A DNA stretch of 64,000 nt from Oscillospiraceae bacterium. GTDB lineage: Bacteria; Bacillota_A; Clostridia; Oscillospirales; Oscillospiraceae. The notes beneath the pieces are model-generated. The model was not told the origin of the DNA, searched no databases, and was given only the letters and a program-made list of their open reading frames with translations. Position numbers and translations under genes: made by a program. Location: the NCBI GenBank assembly GCA_017456105.1, contig JAFTKA010000010.1:163441-227440 (forward strand). Direction: 5' to 3'. Of the stretch, positions 1-9,304 are shown one piece after another (the first letter of the stretch is position 1; every line of letters begins with the position of its first letter).

Positions 1-363
1 GATCAGGTAGTTTTCTTCAAAATGTACGGTTTCCATGACCTTCTCGTAGAAGGCTTTCCGCAGTTCCTCGTTTTTAAGGCTGGTATCCCGCAGAGCCATC
101 AAAAGGTTATGTTCGGGGCTGCCCGCCACCTGGCTCGTCTTAAAGGACAAGTCAATGAGGTTCTTTCCCACCGAGCCGGACAGGACCTTCTTCATGACGC
201 CAAAATACATCTCCGCCTCATTTTCCGGCATCATGGCTACGCTCTGCTTGAACTCGGAGATGATCTCCTTCTGAGTGTTCACATAGCAGCCGTAAATGGA
301 AGTCATATTACTGCGGTCCCGGCGAATTCTCCGCCGGATCTCACCGATCTCTTTCTGATTCAT
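1..363 (-). CDS. DUF4317 family protein, N-terminal part
   Basis: The frame opens with ATG at 363 behind a GAGAGGG site and runs off the left edge, so only the first 121 residues are visible. It begins MNQKEIGEIRRRIRRDRSNM and soon has YGCYVNTQKEII. I recognise this as the start of DUF4317, a clostridial family of about 400 residues with no known function. The fragment is charged and soluble, with no signal peptide or membrane segment. It lies downstream of pgsA on the same strand, separated by a short hairpin, so read-through from pgsA is possible. The family is fairly sure; the function is unknown. Confidence 0.8.
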   Translation of the reverse strand, partial: MNQKEIGEIRRRIRRDRSNMTSIYGCYVNTQKEIISEFKQSVAMMPENEAEMYFGVMKKVLSGSVGKNLIDLSFKTSQVAGSPEHNLLMALRDTSLKNEELRKAFYEKVMETVHFEENYLI

Positions 364-385
364 AATGTAACCCTCTCTATTTTTT

Positions 386-407
386 ACGCCGGTGCAAGCA
401 CCGGCGT
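386..407. other. Perfect hairpin between pgsA and the DUF4317 gene
   Basis: Ten-base arms (ACGCCGGTGC and its complement) enclose a 2-base loop. Neither side has a good T-run: the minus-strand transcript continues into A-rich sequence. It looks more like a processing or mRNA-stability hairpin than a terminator. Confidence 0.5.
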
Positions 408-414
408 AATTGCT

Positions 415-948
415 TTATTTATCCCAAAGGCAGATCCAGTTCTGAATAAAGTACTCAATGCCGGAATAGACCGTCGTAACTACGATCACCGCAGTTACCG
501 CAATACTGACCCAGGGCTCCAGGGGGAACGCCATCATAACGCACAGGCCGATCATGGTGCTGGCGGTCTTGACCTTGCCGCTCCAGCCGGCAGCGATCAC
601 CTTGCCCTTGCCCACTGCCACCAGCCGCAGGCCGGTAACCGCAAACTCACGGGTCAGAACGATCATCAGAGCCCAGGCGGGCATCATTTTCCATTCGCAG
701 AACATCGTCATCGCCGCGATGGTCAGAAGCTTGTCAGCTAAGGGATCCAGAAACTTTCCGAAGTCGCTGACCTGATTGCATTTCCGGGCGATCTGGCCGT
801 CCACAAAGTCCGTCAGGCTTGCGATAATAAACACCGCAAAAGACAGCCACATATAAAGGTTGGGCTGGCCTCCGCTTAAGTACATAAGCACCATATACAC
901 CGGGATAAATGCCACCCGGACCAAAGTGATCTTGCTTGCTAAAGTCAT
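415..948 (-). CDS. pgsA: CDP-diacylglycerol--glycerol-3-phosphate 3-phosphatidyltransferase
   Basis: PgsA makes phosphatidylglycerol phosphate from CDP-diacylglycerol and glycerol 3-phosphate in the membrane, the committed step to phosphatidylglycerol and cardiolipin. The 177-residue protein carries the full CDP-alcohol phosphotransferase signature: D50-G51, A54-R55, G64, D68 and D72 with the family spacing. About four to five hydrophobic segments fit a polytopic enzyme, and the length is normal. The ATG is preceded by GGAGG lying in the end of rimO, with a 1-base gap, so the two are translated as a unit. The rimO-pgsA adjacency is common in Firmicutes. Confidence 0.95.
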   Translation of the reverse strand: MTLASKITLVRVAFIPVYMVLMYLSGGQPNLYMWLSFAVFIIASLTDFVDGQIARKCNQVSDFGKFLDPLADKLLTIAAMTMFCEWKMMPAWALMIVLTREFAVTGLRLVAVGKGKVIAAGWSGKVKTASTMIGLCVMMAFPLEPWVSIAVTAVIVVTTVYSGIEYFIQNWICLWDK

Positions 949-949
949 G

Positions 950-2278
950 TCAATCCTCCGCTACAAAACCTGTCAGGTCTCCGTCGATCACACCTTCGAT
1001 GCAAACCTTTACGAACTCACCCTCGGAAATATCCTCCTGGGTGGCGATCCAGACTCTGCCGTCAATTTCCGGTGAGTCGGCATAGGTGCGGCCATAGTAC
1101 TGACCGTACTCCTCGTCATAACCGTCCACTAAAACGTCAACCGTTTTTCCGATCATGGAAGCATTGTATTCGTCCATGATCCGGGACTGTATGATCTCAA
1201 GCTGCTGGGCTCTTTTCTGGGCAATTTCCCAGTCCACAAACTCCATATCGGCAGCGGGTGTCCCCTCCTCCGGGGAGAACGGAAACACGCCCACCCGTTC
1301 CATACGCTGCTCCTTGATAAACTCACAAAGCTCCTCGAATTCCGCTTCACCCTCACCGGGAAGACCGGTAATCACGCTGGTGCGGATCACAAGTCCGGGG
1401 ATCCGGTCTCTCAGCTTTTGGAACAGTTCTTTCACGTACTGGCTGTTGCCACGCCGATTCATTAACTCTAATATTCTATCATTACAATGCTGAATAGGCA
1501 AGTCCAAATATTTCACAATTTTCTTTTCGCTTGCCATTACCTCGATCAGCTCGTCGTCAATTTCGTCGGGATAGGCATAGTGAAGCCGGATCCATTGCAG
1601 GCCCTCAATCTCGCAAAGCCGTCTTAAAAGCTCCGGTAACAGCCTTTTATGACCGGGCAGATCCGTGCCGTAACGGCAGGTGTCCTGAGCAACCACCAAC
1701 AGTTCCTTGACACCGCTGTCAGCCAAAAGCCTTGCTTCATAGACAATATCGTCCATCTGGCGGCTGCGGTACTTGCCACGTAAATACGGGATAATGCAGT
1801 AGGAACAGCGATTATCGCAGCCCTCTGCGATCTTTATGTAGGCATAATGCTCCGGTGTGGTCAGAATTCTTCCGGTTTCCACCTCGGGAGCATCAATAGA
1901 GCCAAACTCCTCCGCCTTCTGATCCTGCAGCAGCTTTTCAATGGCCGGTACGATCTCCGTATAGCTGCCCGTGCCCAAAATTCCGTCTACCTCAGGCATT
2001 TCCTCCAGGATCTGCTGCTGATACCGCTGGGACAGGCAGCCGGTAACCAAGATCTTACCCACCAGTCCCTGTTCCTTCAGCTGACCCATCTGCAAAATTG
2101 CGTCAATGGCCTCAGCCTTTGCCGAGTCGATAAAGCCGCAGGTGTTGATCACAACCACATCGCAGCCCACCACGTCCGGCTGCACCGCAAATCCTGCCTC
2201 CTGCACCCGATACATCATTCGCTCGCAGTCCACCTGATTTTTGGCGCAGCCCAGAGAAATAAAACCGATATTTGCCAT
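950..2278 (-). CDS. rimO: Ribosomal protein S12 methylthiotransferase
   Basis: RimO is a radical-SAM enzyme that methylthiolates an aspartate of ribosomal protein S12. The 442-residue protein has the three domains expected: an N-terminal UPF0004 domain with C11, C47 and C81 for the auxiliary 4Fe-4S cluster, a radical-SAM core with C154-x3-C158-x2-C161, and a C-terminal TRAM-like region. The segment after the SAM cysteines (IIPYLRGKYRSR) favours RimO over the tRNA enzyme MiaB, as does the context between recX and pgsA. The 1-base gaps to both neighbours suggest a tight operon. Confidence 0.95.
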   Translation of the reverse strand: MANIGFISLGCAKNQVDCERMMYRVQEAGFAVQPDVVGCDVVVINTCGFIDSAKAEAIDAILQMGQLKEQGLVGKILVTGCLSQRYQQQILEEMPEVDGILGTGSYTEIVPAIEKLLQDQKAEEFGSIDAPEVETGRILTTPEHYAYIKIAEGCDNRCSYCIIPYLRGKYRSRQMDDIVYEARLLADSGVKELLVVAQDTCRYGTDLPGHKRLLPELLRRLCEIEGLQWIRLHYAYPDEIDDELIEVMASEKKIVKYLDLPIQHCNDRILELMNRRGNSQYVKELFQKLRDRIPGLVIRTSVITGLPGEGEAEFEELCEFIKEQRMERVGVFPFSPEEGTPAADMEFVDWEIAQKRAQQLEIIQSRIMDEYNASMIGKTVDVLVDGYDEEYGQYYGRTYADSPEIDGRVWIATQEDISEGEFVKVCIEGVIDGDLTGFVAED

Positions 2279-2279
2279 A

Positions 2280-2906
2280 TTAGTCCTCCGAAAAGTCCTC
2301 GTTCAGGGAAAGCTTTTGCAGTCCCTTGCGAATTTGGGCATAGCTATGCCCTCTCCTGAGCAGTGCATCGATCGCCTTTTTCACCTGACGGTCGTCCGAC
2401 TCCCCTGTTAACCGGCTTCCCAAAAACGCCACAATGGCCTCCAGCTGATCCGGGTAGTCCGCCAACGCCTCCTGCCAGTACTCCTTGGGAATCCGTTTTT
2501 CATACAGAGCCTGCTTGGCTCTTGCCAAACCGTAGCCCTTGGCAATACACCGGGCGATGATCTGTTCGGCAGTTTTCCTGTCGTCGATCAGATCCAAACT
2601 TTCCAGCCACTGCACCGCTTCTTTGGCCTGCTTGGGATCTTCTCCCTTGTGGATCAGCCGCTGCTCCAGATCCTTTTGGGATACGGAGGACGCCGCCACA
2701 ATCCGCACAGCCCGCATTTTGGCAGACATCTGTCCCGCCGCCACCTGCAGTCTGGAAAAGGTCTCATCGTCCATCTCCATACCGGTGTAAAGGCCAAAAT
2801 CCTCCACCGTCTGCCGGTAAAGCCGCAGGGTACTGCCATCGGAAAAGACAGTCCGATACCGCCCTGCCCTGTCGGGCTGGGCGGATAGCGACTCAATCCT
2901 CATCAT
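2280..2906 (-). CDS. recX: Recombination regulator RecX
   Basis: RecX binds RecA filaments and limits their extension. The roughly 208-residue protein shows the repeated three-helix pattern of the family, with motifs such as [19 protein letters not shown] and [15 protein letters not shown]. It lies directly after recA and overlaps its 3' end, the classic arrangement. I start at ATG 2906 (MMRIESL), since family members begin near there. A GTG at 2921 gives five more residues, and ATG 2903 is also possible; none has a clear ribosome binding site, so expression may rely on coupling to recA. Confidence 0.9.
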   Translation of the reverse strand: MMRIESLSAQPDRAGRYRTVFSDGSTLRLYRQTVEDFGLYTGMEMDDETFSRLQVAAGQMSAKMRAVRIVAASSVSQKDLEQRLIHKGEDPKQAKEAVQWLESLDLIDDRKTAEQIIARCIAKGYGLARAKQALYEKRIPKEYWQEALADYPDQLEAIVAFLGSRLTGESDDRQVKKAIDALLRRGHSYAQIRKGLQKLSLNEDFSED

Positions 2907-3993
2907 TAAAATCGTCGGCACTGATGGCTACAGGCCGTTCTGCCGCTCTTGCAGGGGTATGGGAGGCAGAGCCAGAGAGCAAATTGGCACGAACCTGCTG
3001 CTCTACCTGCTCAGCAATATCGGTATTGTTCTGCAGGAAGGTCTTTACGCTATCCTTGCCCTGGCCGATCCGCTCATCGCCCATGGAGAACCAGCTGCCG
3101 CTCTTCTGGATCACGTCCATCTGAACCGCCAGATCCACCAATTCGCCCCACTTGCTGATACCCTCACCGTACATAATGTCAAAATATGCCTCACGGAAAG
3201 GAGGTGCTACCTTATTCTTGACCACCTTCACTCGGGTCTTGTTACCGATGACGTTGCCGCCCTCTTTGATGGACTCCACTCTGCGGACGTCCAAACGGAC
3301 GGAGGAGTAGAACTTCAAGGCGTTGCCGCCGGTGGTGGTTTCGGGATTGCCGTACATCACACCGATCTTCATACGCAATTGGTTAATAAAGATGACCACA
3401 CAGTTGGTCTTGGCGATGGTGCCTGCCAGCTTTCTGAGAGCCTGGGACATCAGACGAGCCTGCAGACCCACAAAGGTGTCGCCCATCTCGCCCTCGATCT
3501 CCTGCTTGGGAACAAGGGCAGCAACGGAGTCCACAACCACGGCGTCCACCGCACCGGAACGAACCAGTGCGTCGGTGATCTCCAGTGCCTGCTCACCGGT
3601 ATCCGGCTGGGATACCAGCATATTCTCCGTATCCACACCCAGAGCAGCGGCATAAACGGGATCCAGAGCGTGCTCTGCGTCCACAAAGGCTACTTCGCCG
3701 CCCATTTTCTGAGCCTCTGCCAAAATGTGCAGAGCCAAAGTGGTCTTACCGGAGGATTCCGGTCCGTAGATCTCGATGATACGACCCTTGGGAACGCCAC
3801 CGATGCCCAAAGCGGCATCCAATGCCAAAGAGCCGGTGGGAATGGCGTCCACATTCATATCCGGGCGGTCGCCCAAACGCATAACCGTACCCTTGCCGTA
3901 GCTCTTTTCGATCTGGGAAAGAGCGGTCTCCAGGGCCTTCTTCTTATCGGTTGCGGGAGTCGGTGCTTCATAAGCTGTCTTTTTCGTAGCCAT
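2893..3993 (-). CDS. recA: Recombinase RecA
   Basis: RecA is the ATP-dependent strand-exchange protein and SOS coprotease. The 366-residue sequence has a Walker A motif (GPESSGKT) near residue 68, the Walker B region [12 protein letters not shown], and the loop-2 region around [11 protein letters not shown]. The usual acidic tail is short (DDFNDED). The start is ATG 3993, sharing one base with the prmC stop (TGATG). GTG 3996 immediately upstream is an alternative at a similar distance from AAAGGAAG. No LexA or DinR box is obvious because the gene has no promoter region of its own here; it sits inside the prmC-recA-recX-rimO-pgsA run. Confidence 0.98.
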   Translation of the reverse strand: MATKKTAYEAPTPATDKKKALETALSQIEKSYGKGTVMRLGDRPDMNVDAIPTGSLALDAALGIGGVPKGRIIEIYGPESSGKTTLALHILAEAQKMGGEVAFVDAEHALDPVYAAALGVDTENMLVSQPDTGEQALEITDALVRSGAVDAVVVDSVAALVPKQEIEGEMGDTFVGLQARLMSQALRKLAGTIAKTNCVVIFINQLRMKIGVMYGNPETTTGGNALKFYSSVRLDVRRVESIKEGGNVIGNKTRVKVVKNKVAPPFREAYFDIMYGEGISKWGELVDLAVQMDVIQKSGSWFSMGDERIGQGKDSVKTFLQNNTDIAEQVEQQVRANLLSGSASHTPARAAERPVAISADDFNDED

Positions 3994-4865
3994 CACATAT
4001 CTTCCTTTCTGCGGGCTAATACCGCCCGTTCTCTGTCGTTATAATCTCTGGAACGCTCCAGTATGGTATACCCATTTTCTTCCAAAATACCGCACACATC
4101 GTCCCCCTGCCCCATGCCAAACTCAAAGCACAGGTAACCGCCGGGCTTCAAGGCCGTCCGGTAGTTTGCGGAAATGGCACGGTAGAAGTCCAGGCCGTCG
4201 CCGCCGCCATGGAGAGCCATGTGAGGCTCATAGTCTTTGACGCTGTGGGGAAGCTCTTCCATTTCCGCCGTAGTAACGTAGGGCGGATTGGAGACGATCA
4301 AATCAAACTTACCCAAAAATGCAGACGGCTCAGAAAGTGCATCAGCCTGAATACAGGCAACTCTGCCGGTAAGCTTCTGTCCTGCCACATTCTTTTTGGC
4401 TACTGCCAAAGCTTCTTTTGACAGGTCTGCCAAGGTAACCTTGGCGTCCTTGACCCGCTTTGCAATGGCAAGTCCGATACAACCGGAGCCGGTGCAAAGA
4501 TCCAGAACCCTAGGATTGGAATCCAAAAACAAAGCCTGCTTAATGGCAAGTGCCGTAACCGCACAGGTGTCATCTCTGGGGATCAGGACATTTTTATTCA
4601 CCTGCAGGGTCATACCGTAAAAATCCCACTGCCCCAGCACGTAGGCCAAAGGCTCACCGGACAGCACCCGGTTCACCGCTTCGGACATTGCATAGCAGGC
4701 ACTTTCCGAGGCGTACATCTCCCGGTCCGCAAGTACCTGCTCGGTGGTCTTTCCGGTAACGTGGCACAGCAGATTCCGTGCCAAAAGTCCTGCTGTCTGG
4801 GCATCTTCCTGGGTCATAAAGGCCCGTCTTGCCTCCAAATACAGTTCCGAAAGCTTCTTTACCAC
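3993..4865 (-). CDS. prmC: Release factor glutamine methyltransferase
   Basis: PrmC methylates the GGQ glutamine of release factors RF1 and RF2 using S-adenosylmethionine. The 290-residue protein has a helical N-terminal domain, a SAM-binding motif DLCTGSG at 122-128, and the catalytic NPPY motif at 193-196. These together identify the family. The start is GTG, and it overlaps the stop of the upstream YqhQ-type gene, so translation is probably coupled. In many Firmicutes prmC follows prfA and a DUF1385 gene; here DUF1385 is present but prfA is not adjacent. Confidence 0.95.
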   Translation of the reverse strand: MVKKLSELYLEARRAFMTQEDAQTAGLLARNLLCHVTGKTTEQVLADREMYASESACYAMSEAVNRVLSGEPLAYVLGQWDFYGMTLQVNKNVLIPRDDTCAVTALAIKQALFLDSNPRVLDLCTGSGCIGLAIAKRVKDAKVTLADLSKEALAVAKKNVAGQKLTGRVACIQADALSEPSAFLGKFDLIVSNPPYVTTAEMEELPHSVKDYEPHMALHGGGDGLDFYRAISANYRTALKPGGYLCFEFGMGQGDDVCGILEENGYTILERSRDYNDRERAVLARRKEDM

Positions 4866-5812
4866 AGGTCCGTCCCCTCTTCTTCCGGGATAACCGCCTG
4901 CAAGGAGGCAATACCCACCTCGATCATATTGTCGTCCGGCTCATTGGTGGTAAAGTGTTGAAACCACATACCGGGTGCAGTCAATATTCTTGTAAACAGG
5001 TTATCGTGTCTGCCTGCCCAGCGGTTGATTTCATAGGCAACGGACACCACCAGCGGCAGCAGCATCAGCTTGCAAACGATCAGAATCAGCCGGTACAGGA
5101 AGCTGCCCCGCATCAGTGCCAAACCGGGGAACACCGCCAAAAGCAGGCTGGTAGCCACGGAGAACAGCAAAATGGACAGAACCATCACAACCAGCAAAAA
5201 GCTTGTTCCGCACCGGGGGTGCAGCCGGGTCTGAGCCCGGACATTTTCTGTCGTCAGCGGAAGCTTTGCCTCATAGCAGCGAATGGTCTTATGCTCCGCA
5301 CCGTGGTAGGCAAAGACCCGCTTCATATCCTTCATTTGGGAAACCAGCAGCATATAGATCACAAAAATGGTGATCCGCACCAGTCCCTCAACAAGATTCA
5401 AAAGCAGTGTATTTTGAATCACATTGTCCAAAAGGCCCGCAATCAGCATGGGCAGCAGGAAGAACAGCACCACGGACATGCCGATTCCCAAAGCCACCGC
5501 AAGTCCTACTGCGGCCTTTGGAAGCTTATCGCTGCTCTCCTTCTTCTCTTCCTTTTCTTCCTCTATGGACAGGTCGGCAGACCGCATCAGAGCCTTGACA
5601 CCGCAAACCTGTGCATCAAAGAAATTCACCACACCCCGAATCAGAGGCCAGGTGGCAAAGCTACCCTTTTTCCTCTGCTTTCGGGTGGTAATCTCTGTTT
5701 GCAGGCCTTCCTTCGTCCGCACCACCACGGCGTCCAGCTTGGGACCCCGCATCATGATGCCTTCGATCAGTGCCTGTCCACCGATCATTGTCTTAAACTG
5801 TTCTTTTGCCAT
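4859..5812 (-). CDS. DUF1385 (YqhQ-type) membrane protein
   Basis: The protein (about 317 residues) begins with the family signature GGQALIEGIMMRGP and has a conserved HGAEHK motif near the middle, both typical of DUF1385/YqhQ. Four hydrophobic stretches indicate an integral membrane protein. The family is often described as a putative metal-dependent enzyme because of its conserved His and Glu residues, but no reaction is known to me. I chose ATG 5812, which has GAGG six bases upstream; GTG 5824 would add four residues. The stop overlaps the GTG of prmC. The family call is firm; the function is unknown. Confidence 0.85.
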   Translation of the reverse strand: MAKEQFKTMIGGQALIEGIMMRGPKLDAVVVRTKEGLQTEITTRKQRKKGSFATWPLIRGVVNFFDAQVCGVKALMRSADLSIEEEKEEKKESSDKLPKAAVGLAVALGIGMSVVLFFLLPMLIAGLLDNVIQNTLLLNLVEGLVRITIFVIYMLLVSQMKDMKRVFAYHGAEHKTIRCYEAKLPLTTENVRAQTRLHPRCGTSFLLVVMVLSILLFSVATSLLLAVFPGLALMRGSFLYRLILIVCKLMLLPLVVSVAYEINRWAGRHDNLFTRILTAPGMWFQHFTTNEPDDNMIEVGIASLQAVIPEEEGTDLW

Positions 5813-5824
5813 AATAATCCTCAC

Positions 5825-7234
5825 TTATTGGGACACCGGCAGTTTAACCTCCACCAGTGTGCCACCGCCCTCGGCGTTACTGAGCTCCAGCGTGCCGCCG
5901 TGCATCTGTACGATCTCATCGCAGACCGCCAATCCGATGCCCGTACCTCTGGCCTTGGAGCTACCTTTATAGAATCTTTTCTTTACAAGGGGCAGTTCGT
6001 CCTCCGGAATGCCGGAGCCGAAGTCCCGGATACGCACCGCAATATAATCTTCTTCCAAACAAATGCAGGCCTCGATCTTCATACCCTCACCGCCGTGCTT
6101 GGCGGCATTGTCAAGGATATTTAAAAACACCTGCCGTAGCCGCTTGGGGTCGCAGGAGATCTCAGGAATATCATCGTCGTTTTCCAGATACTCCAACTGG
6201 ATTCCGTCCTGCTCCAGCCGGCTGCCGTACATAAACACCGTATCTTCGAATTCTGCACGAATGTCGGCTGTTTCGATGTTCAGTGTCATTCTGCCGTCCT
6301 GAATTCGGGTGAAGTCCAAAAGCTCCACCACCATTTCGGTCAAACGTCTTGTCTCTCTTAAGATGATGCCCATGCCCCGGCGAGTACCCTGATCCAACCC
6401 CTCACCGTTCAGAAGGGTCTCACTCCAGCCGGTGATGGCCGTCAGGGGCGTCCGCAGTTCGTGGGACAAAGAGGAAATGAATTCCGTCTGCATCTTTTCG
6501 TTTTGATTGATTTTAATAGACAGCTCATTGATGGTATCGGCCAGCTCGCCGATCTCATCGTCATATTGGGTCTGTATCTGAATGCCGTAGCTGCCGCCGG
6601 CAATCATATTCGCCTTGTCAATGATCTGCGACAAGGGTACCAAAATGGACCGGATATAGTAGTTACTGCACACCAGTGCCACACCAACCACCAAAATCAG
6701 TGCCCCCAATGCGATCAGTGCCACCACCGCGATCTGAGCATCGATCTTCTTGGTGGAGGTTACAAAACGCAGAGCTCCGATTACTTCGCCGTTGGAGTAG
6801 ATCATCGCACTGGAGACCGCCATGATCCGCTCACCCGTGTGGGGGTCCTTGCCCGTATAGGGAACGATACCCCGGGTGCTGATGGCTTCTGCGATCTCCG
6901 GTGTTGCAGGTGAGCGACCCGCCCAGCTACTGTAGGAGGAGGCCACCAATACACCGTTGGCATTGATAAACTGCAGCTCGATGCTGTCCTTGTCCTCAAA
7001 GGTCTGGGCATAGGTGATGCAGGACTGATAATACTGGTTATAGTTCTGGTTCAGATAATCGGCAAAGAATTCTGTTGTGGTCTCCGCCCGGTTATTCATA
7101 TCCCAGCGGACTGCGGAGTAATAGTAGGCCGCAAAGACCGCCGTTACCGCCAGCACGCAGACAAGACCCAGAATACACACGGGAACCAGGGTGTTGACCA
7201 GCCAACGCCTGCGTAGTCCCTTGATCCTCCGCAC
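5825..7234 (-). CDS. Membrane sensor histidine kinase
   Basis: This is the sensor of the two-component pair with the regulator immediately upstream. In order the 469 residues show a transmembrane helix at about 14-36, an extracellular sensing domain, a second helix at about 168-190, a HAMP linker, a dimerisation domain with the phospho-accepting H258 (SSLSHELRTP), and an ATPase domain with N-box (NILDNAAKHG), G1 (DFGSGIP) and G2 (GTGIGLAV). The extracellular part (INANGVLVASSYSSW) looks like a Cache/PAS-like fold. Ligand unknown. It follows the regulator with a 3-base gap. Confidence 0.93.
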   Translation of the reverse strand: MRRIKGLRRRWLVNTLVPVCILGLVCVLAVTAVFAAYYYSAVRWDMNNRAETTTEFFADYLNQNYNQYYQSCITYAQTFEDKDSIELQFINANGVLVASSYSSWAGRSPATPEIAEAISTRGIVPYTGKDPHTGERIMAVSSAMIYSNGEVIGALRFVTSTKKIDAQIAVVALIALGALILVVGVALVCSNYYIRSILVPLSQIIDKANMIAGGSYGIQIQTQYDDEIGELADTINELSIKINQNEKMQTEFISSLSHELRTPLTAITGWSETLLNGEGLDQGTRRGMGIILRETRRLTEMVVELLDFTRIQDGRMTLNIETADIRAEFEDTVFMYGSRLEQDGIQLEYLENDDDIPEISCDPKRLRQVFLNILDNAAKHGGEGMKIEACICLEEDYIAVRIRDFGSGIPEDELPLVKKRFYKGSSKARGTGIGLAVCDEIVQMHGGTLELSNAEGGGTLVEVKLPVSQ

Positions 7235-7237
7235 CGA

Positions 7238-7924
7238 TTATGCCCCCCACTTATAGCCGAAGCCCCACACAGTGGTGATATAGGTGGGATTTGCGGTATC
7301 GTCCTCGATCTTGATCCGAAGGCGACGGATATTCACGTCCACGATCTTCAGTTCTCCGTCATAATCTCTGCCCCAAACAGCGGCCAGAATGTCGTCCCGG
7401 GACAGGGCTCTGCCGGGATTCGTCATAAACAGCTTCAAAATAGCGTACTCCACCTGGGTCAGGCGGATACGGTTTCCGTTCTTTTCCAAGGTATGGTTGC
7501 GGGTATTCATGACGAAAGGTCCCTGCACCAAAAGCTCTACATCCTGTTCACGGCCACCGCCGATCCGGCGATACAATGCGTCAATGCGGGCAGTCAGCTC
7601 CGCCGGAGAGAAGGGCTTGGTTACATAGTCATCGGCACCGGTCATCAGGCCCGTTACCTTATCCATTTCCTGGGTCCGGGCAGTGAGCATAATAATGCCG
7701 ATCTGCTTACTGGTGGCACGGATCCGGCGGCAGACTTCAAAGCCGTCAATATCCGGCAGCATAATATCCAAAATAGCCACACCGATATCCGGGTGCTGCT
7801 GGAGCTTGTCCAGAGCCTCCTGGCCGGTGCCTGCCTCAATGGCATCGTAGCCGGCCCGCTTCAGGTTGATCACCACAAAGCTGCGAATATTGACCTCATC
7901 TTCCAAAATCAGAACCTTTTTCAC
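7238..7924 (-). CDS. OmpR/PhoB-family response regulator
   Basis: The regulator has 228 residues: a receiver domain with acidic pocket E8-D9, phospho-accepting D53 (ILDIMLPDIDG) and the conserved lysine in VTKPFSP, followed by a winged-helix DNA-binding domain ending VWGFGYKWG. The start is GTG 7924, because GGAGGG lies six bases upstream; a longer reading from 7948 would overlap the lipoprotein gene and has no ribosome binding site. It is the middle gene of lipoprotein-regulator-kinase, so it probably answers an envelope signal. The target genes cannot be told from the window. Confidence 0.93.
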   Translation of the reverse strand: MKKVLILEDEVNIRSFVVINLKRAGYDAIEAGTGQEALDKLQQHPDIGVAILDIMLPDIDGFEVCRRIRATSKQIGIIMLTARTQEMDKVTGLMTGADDYVTKPFSPAELTARIDALYRRIGGGREQDVELLVQGPFVMNTRNHTLEKNGNRIRLTQVEYAILKLFMTNPGRALSRDDILAAVWGRDYDGELKIVDVNIRRLRIKIEDDTANPTYITTVWGFGYKWGA

Positions 7925-7937
7925 GATAAACCCTCCT

Positions 7938-9254
7938 TTATATCTCACCGGTCTTCCACGCCTGCTGGATCAGGTGGAAGCTATGGATCACGCTCTCCGG
8001 GGTAATGCCGTATTTCTCCGCCTCGGGCTCCAGCTTGGCCGCATAGATCACTGTATCGGTCTTCTGCAGTACAATATAGCCCTCAGCTCTTGCCTGTTCC
8101 TCCCGGGACTGTCCGGTGAGGGTGTAGACTGTCATCAGCTTTTTGGGCTCTTGCTGACCGTCGCTCCAAATGTGGAATTGGTGGAAATTGCCCTCGCTGT
8201 AGACAGAAATGTCATCGGCATAGCGTTCGTCTAAGGTCATATACCAGCCGCCGACAAAATTGTGGTAGGTATAGGCCTTCAGTATTTCCGCACCGTCGGA
8301 GGCCATGGCATACCAGCGGATCAGATCGTACCGTTCCTGCACCTCACGCAACGGAAGCATGGGCTTCAGATCCGGCAGCTCCACCACACCGTCATTGTCA
8401 ATATCATCAGCATAGACGTAATAGTTTCGCAGGGTGCGGACATTGGTACCGCTTTCATTGGCAGACACCACATTGGTAAGCTTTCCGTCCCTGTAGATGA
8501 ACACATCGGTTACCAGAGAGTTCTCGTCCACCGCACTGCCCACATAAACGCCGGCTTCCACGTCGTGGAGCTTGCCGGTGATAATACGCTTAAGCTTGTC
8601 CGCACTCTGGGACAGACTGACCTCGTTGGATCGCTCCATGACGCCGTTTTCGATTCCATAGACCTCCGCAAGGCCGTTGTCCGCTGCCTCCTCGCCCGGG
8701 TGCAGCAGAAACAGCTCCGCAAGGCCGTCCTGATCCAGATCCGCCGTCAGGAATCTTGTGTAGCTGGCAGTCATTCTCTGCTCCATATGTCCTTTGTTGA
8801 AGGAGTAGACTGCCGCAGTACGCAATAGTTGATCGCTGATCTGGCAGCCTACCACCACCTCCACGCCGGGTCTGTCGTCCATTTGAGCGTATTCCACCTG
8901 GACGAAATCCGAGCCTGTGTGAGTTACGGTATCGGCATGGACAAATTCGTCCTCCTGTTTTTGGAACACCAAAATCTGCAGCGGGGCATCAGTGCCGCCC
9001 TTGGCAAACAGAAGGTACTCCTGTACGTTATCTCCGTCCAGATCCGCCATCTGCACCACCTGCTGGTATTCACCGGACACAGGGGCACTGTAAGACAGGC
9101 CGGACATAGCCTTATCGATCACAGTTTGCAGGTCATGATAGGCGTCCGTCCGCTTGGGAAGGGCGTACATTTCCTCCACTGTGGTTACGGAGCAGCCGGC
9201 CAATAACGACAATGCCAACACGCATAAGCACAGCATATATTTTCTTAGTTTCAT
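7938..9254 (-). CDS. Lipoprotein with aspartate-rich FG-GAP-like repeats
   Basis: The N-terminus is a lipoprotein signal with lipobox LLAGC at about residues 17-21, so the mature 438-residue precursor should be anchored outside the membrane. Three segments resemble calcium-binding beta-propeller (FG-GAP/VCBS-like) loops: DLDGDNVQEYLLF, DLDQDGLAELFLL and DIDNDGVVELPDL. I know no named family for it. It is first in an operon with a response regulator and sensor kinase, which suggests an accessory or sensed partner of that system; this is inference. It has its own extended -10 promoter and an AGGAGGTG ribosome binding site. Confidence 0.75.
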   Translation of the reverse strand: MKLRKYMLCLCVLALSLLAGCSVTTVEEMYALPKRTDAYHDLQTVIDKAMSGLSYSAPVSGEYQQVVQMADLDGDNVQEYLLFAKGGTDAPLQILVFQKQEDEFVHADTVTHTGSDFVQVEYAQMDDRPGVEVVVGCQISDQLLRTAAVYSFNKGHMEQRMTASYTRFLTADLDQDGLAELFLLHPGEEAADNGLAEVYGIENGVMERSNEVSLSQSADKLKRIITGKLHDVEAGVYVGSAVDENSLVTDVFIYRDGKLTNVVSANESGTNVRTLRNYYVYADDIDNDGVVELPDLKPMLPLREVQERYDLIRWYAMASDGAEILKAYTYHNFVGGWYMTLDERYADDISVYSEGNFHQFHIWSDGQQEPKKLMTVYTLTGQSREEQARAEGYIVLQKTDTVIYAAKLEPEAEKYGITPESVIHSFHLIQQAWKTGEI

Positions 9255-9274
9255 ACCGGCACCTCCTCCGATCC

Positions 9275-9283
9275 ATTATAGCA
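9275..9283 (-). promoter_or_regulatory. Extended -10 promoter of the lipoprotein/two-component operon
   Basis: On the minus strand TGCTATAAT is an exact extended -10 element about 20 bases before the lipoprotein start. No good -35 box is seen at 17 bases, as expected for this class. Confidence 0.7.
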
Positions 9284-9304
9284 TATTGGTGGGTAAAAGG
9301 AAAG

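Noticed and set aside
4829..6124. 431-codon open frame on the plus strand
   Set aside because: It is antisense to prmC, the YqhQ-type gene and the histidine kinase, has no ribosome binding site and reads as low-quality His/Gln-rich protein; a shadow of codon bias.
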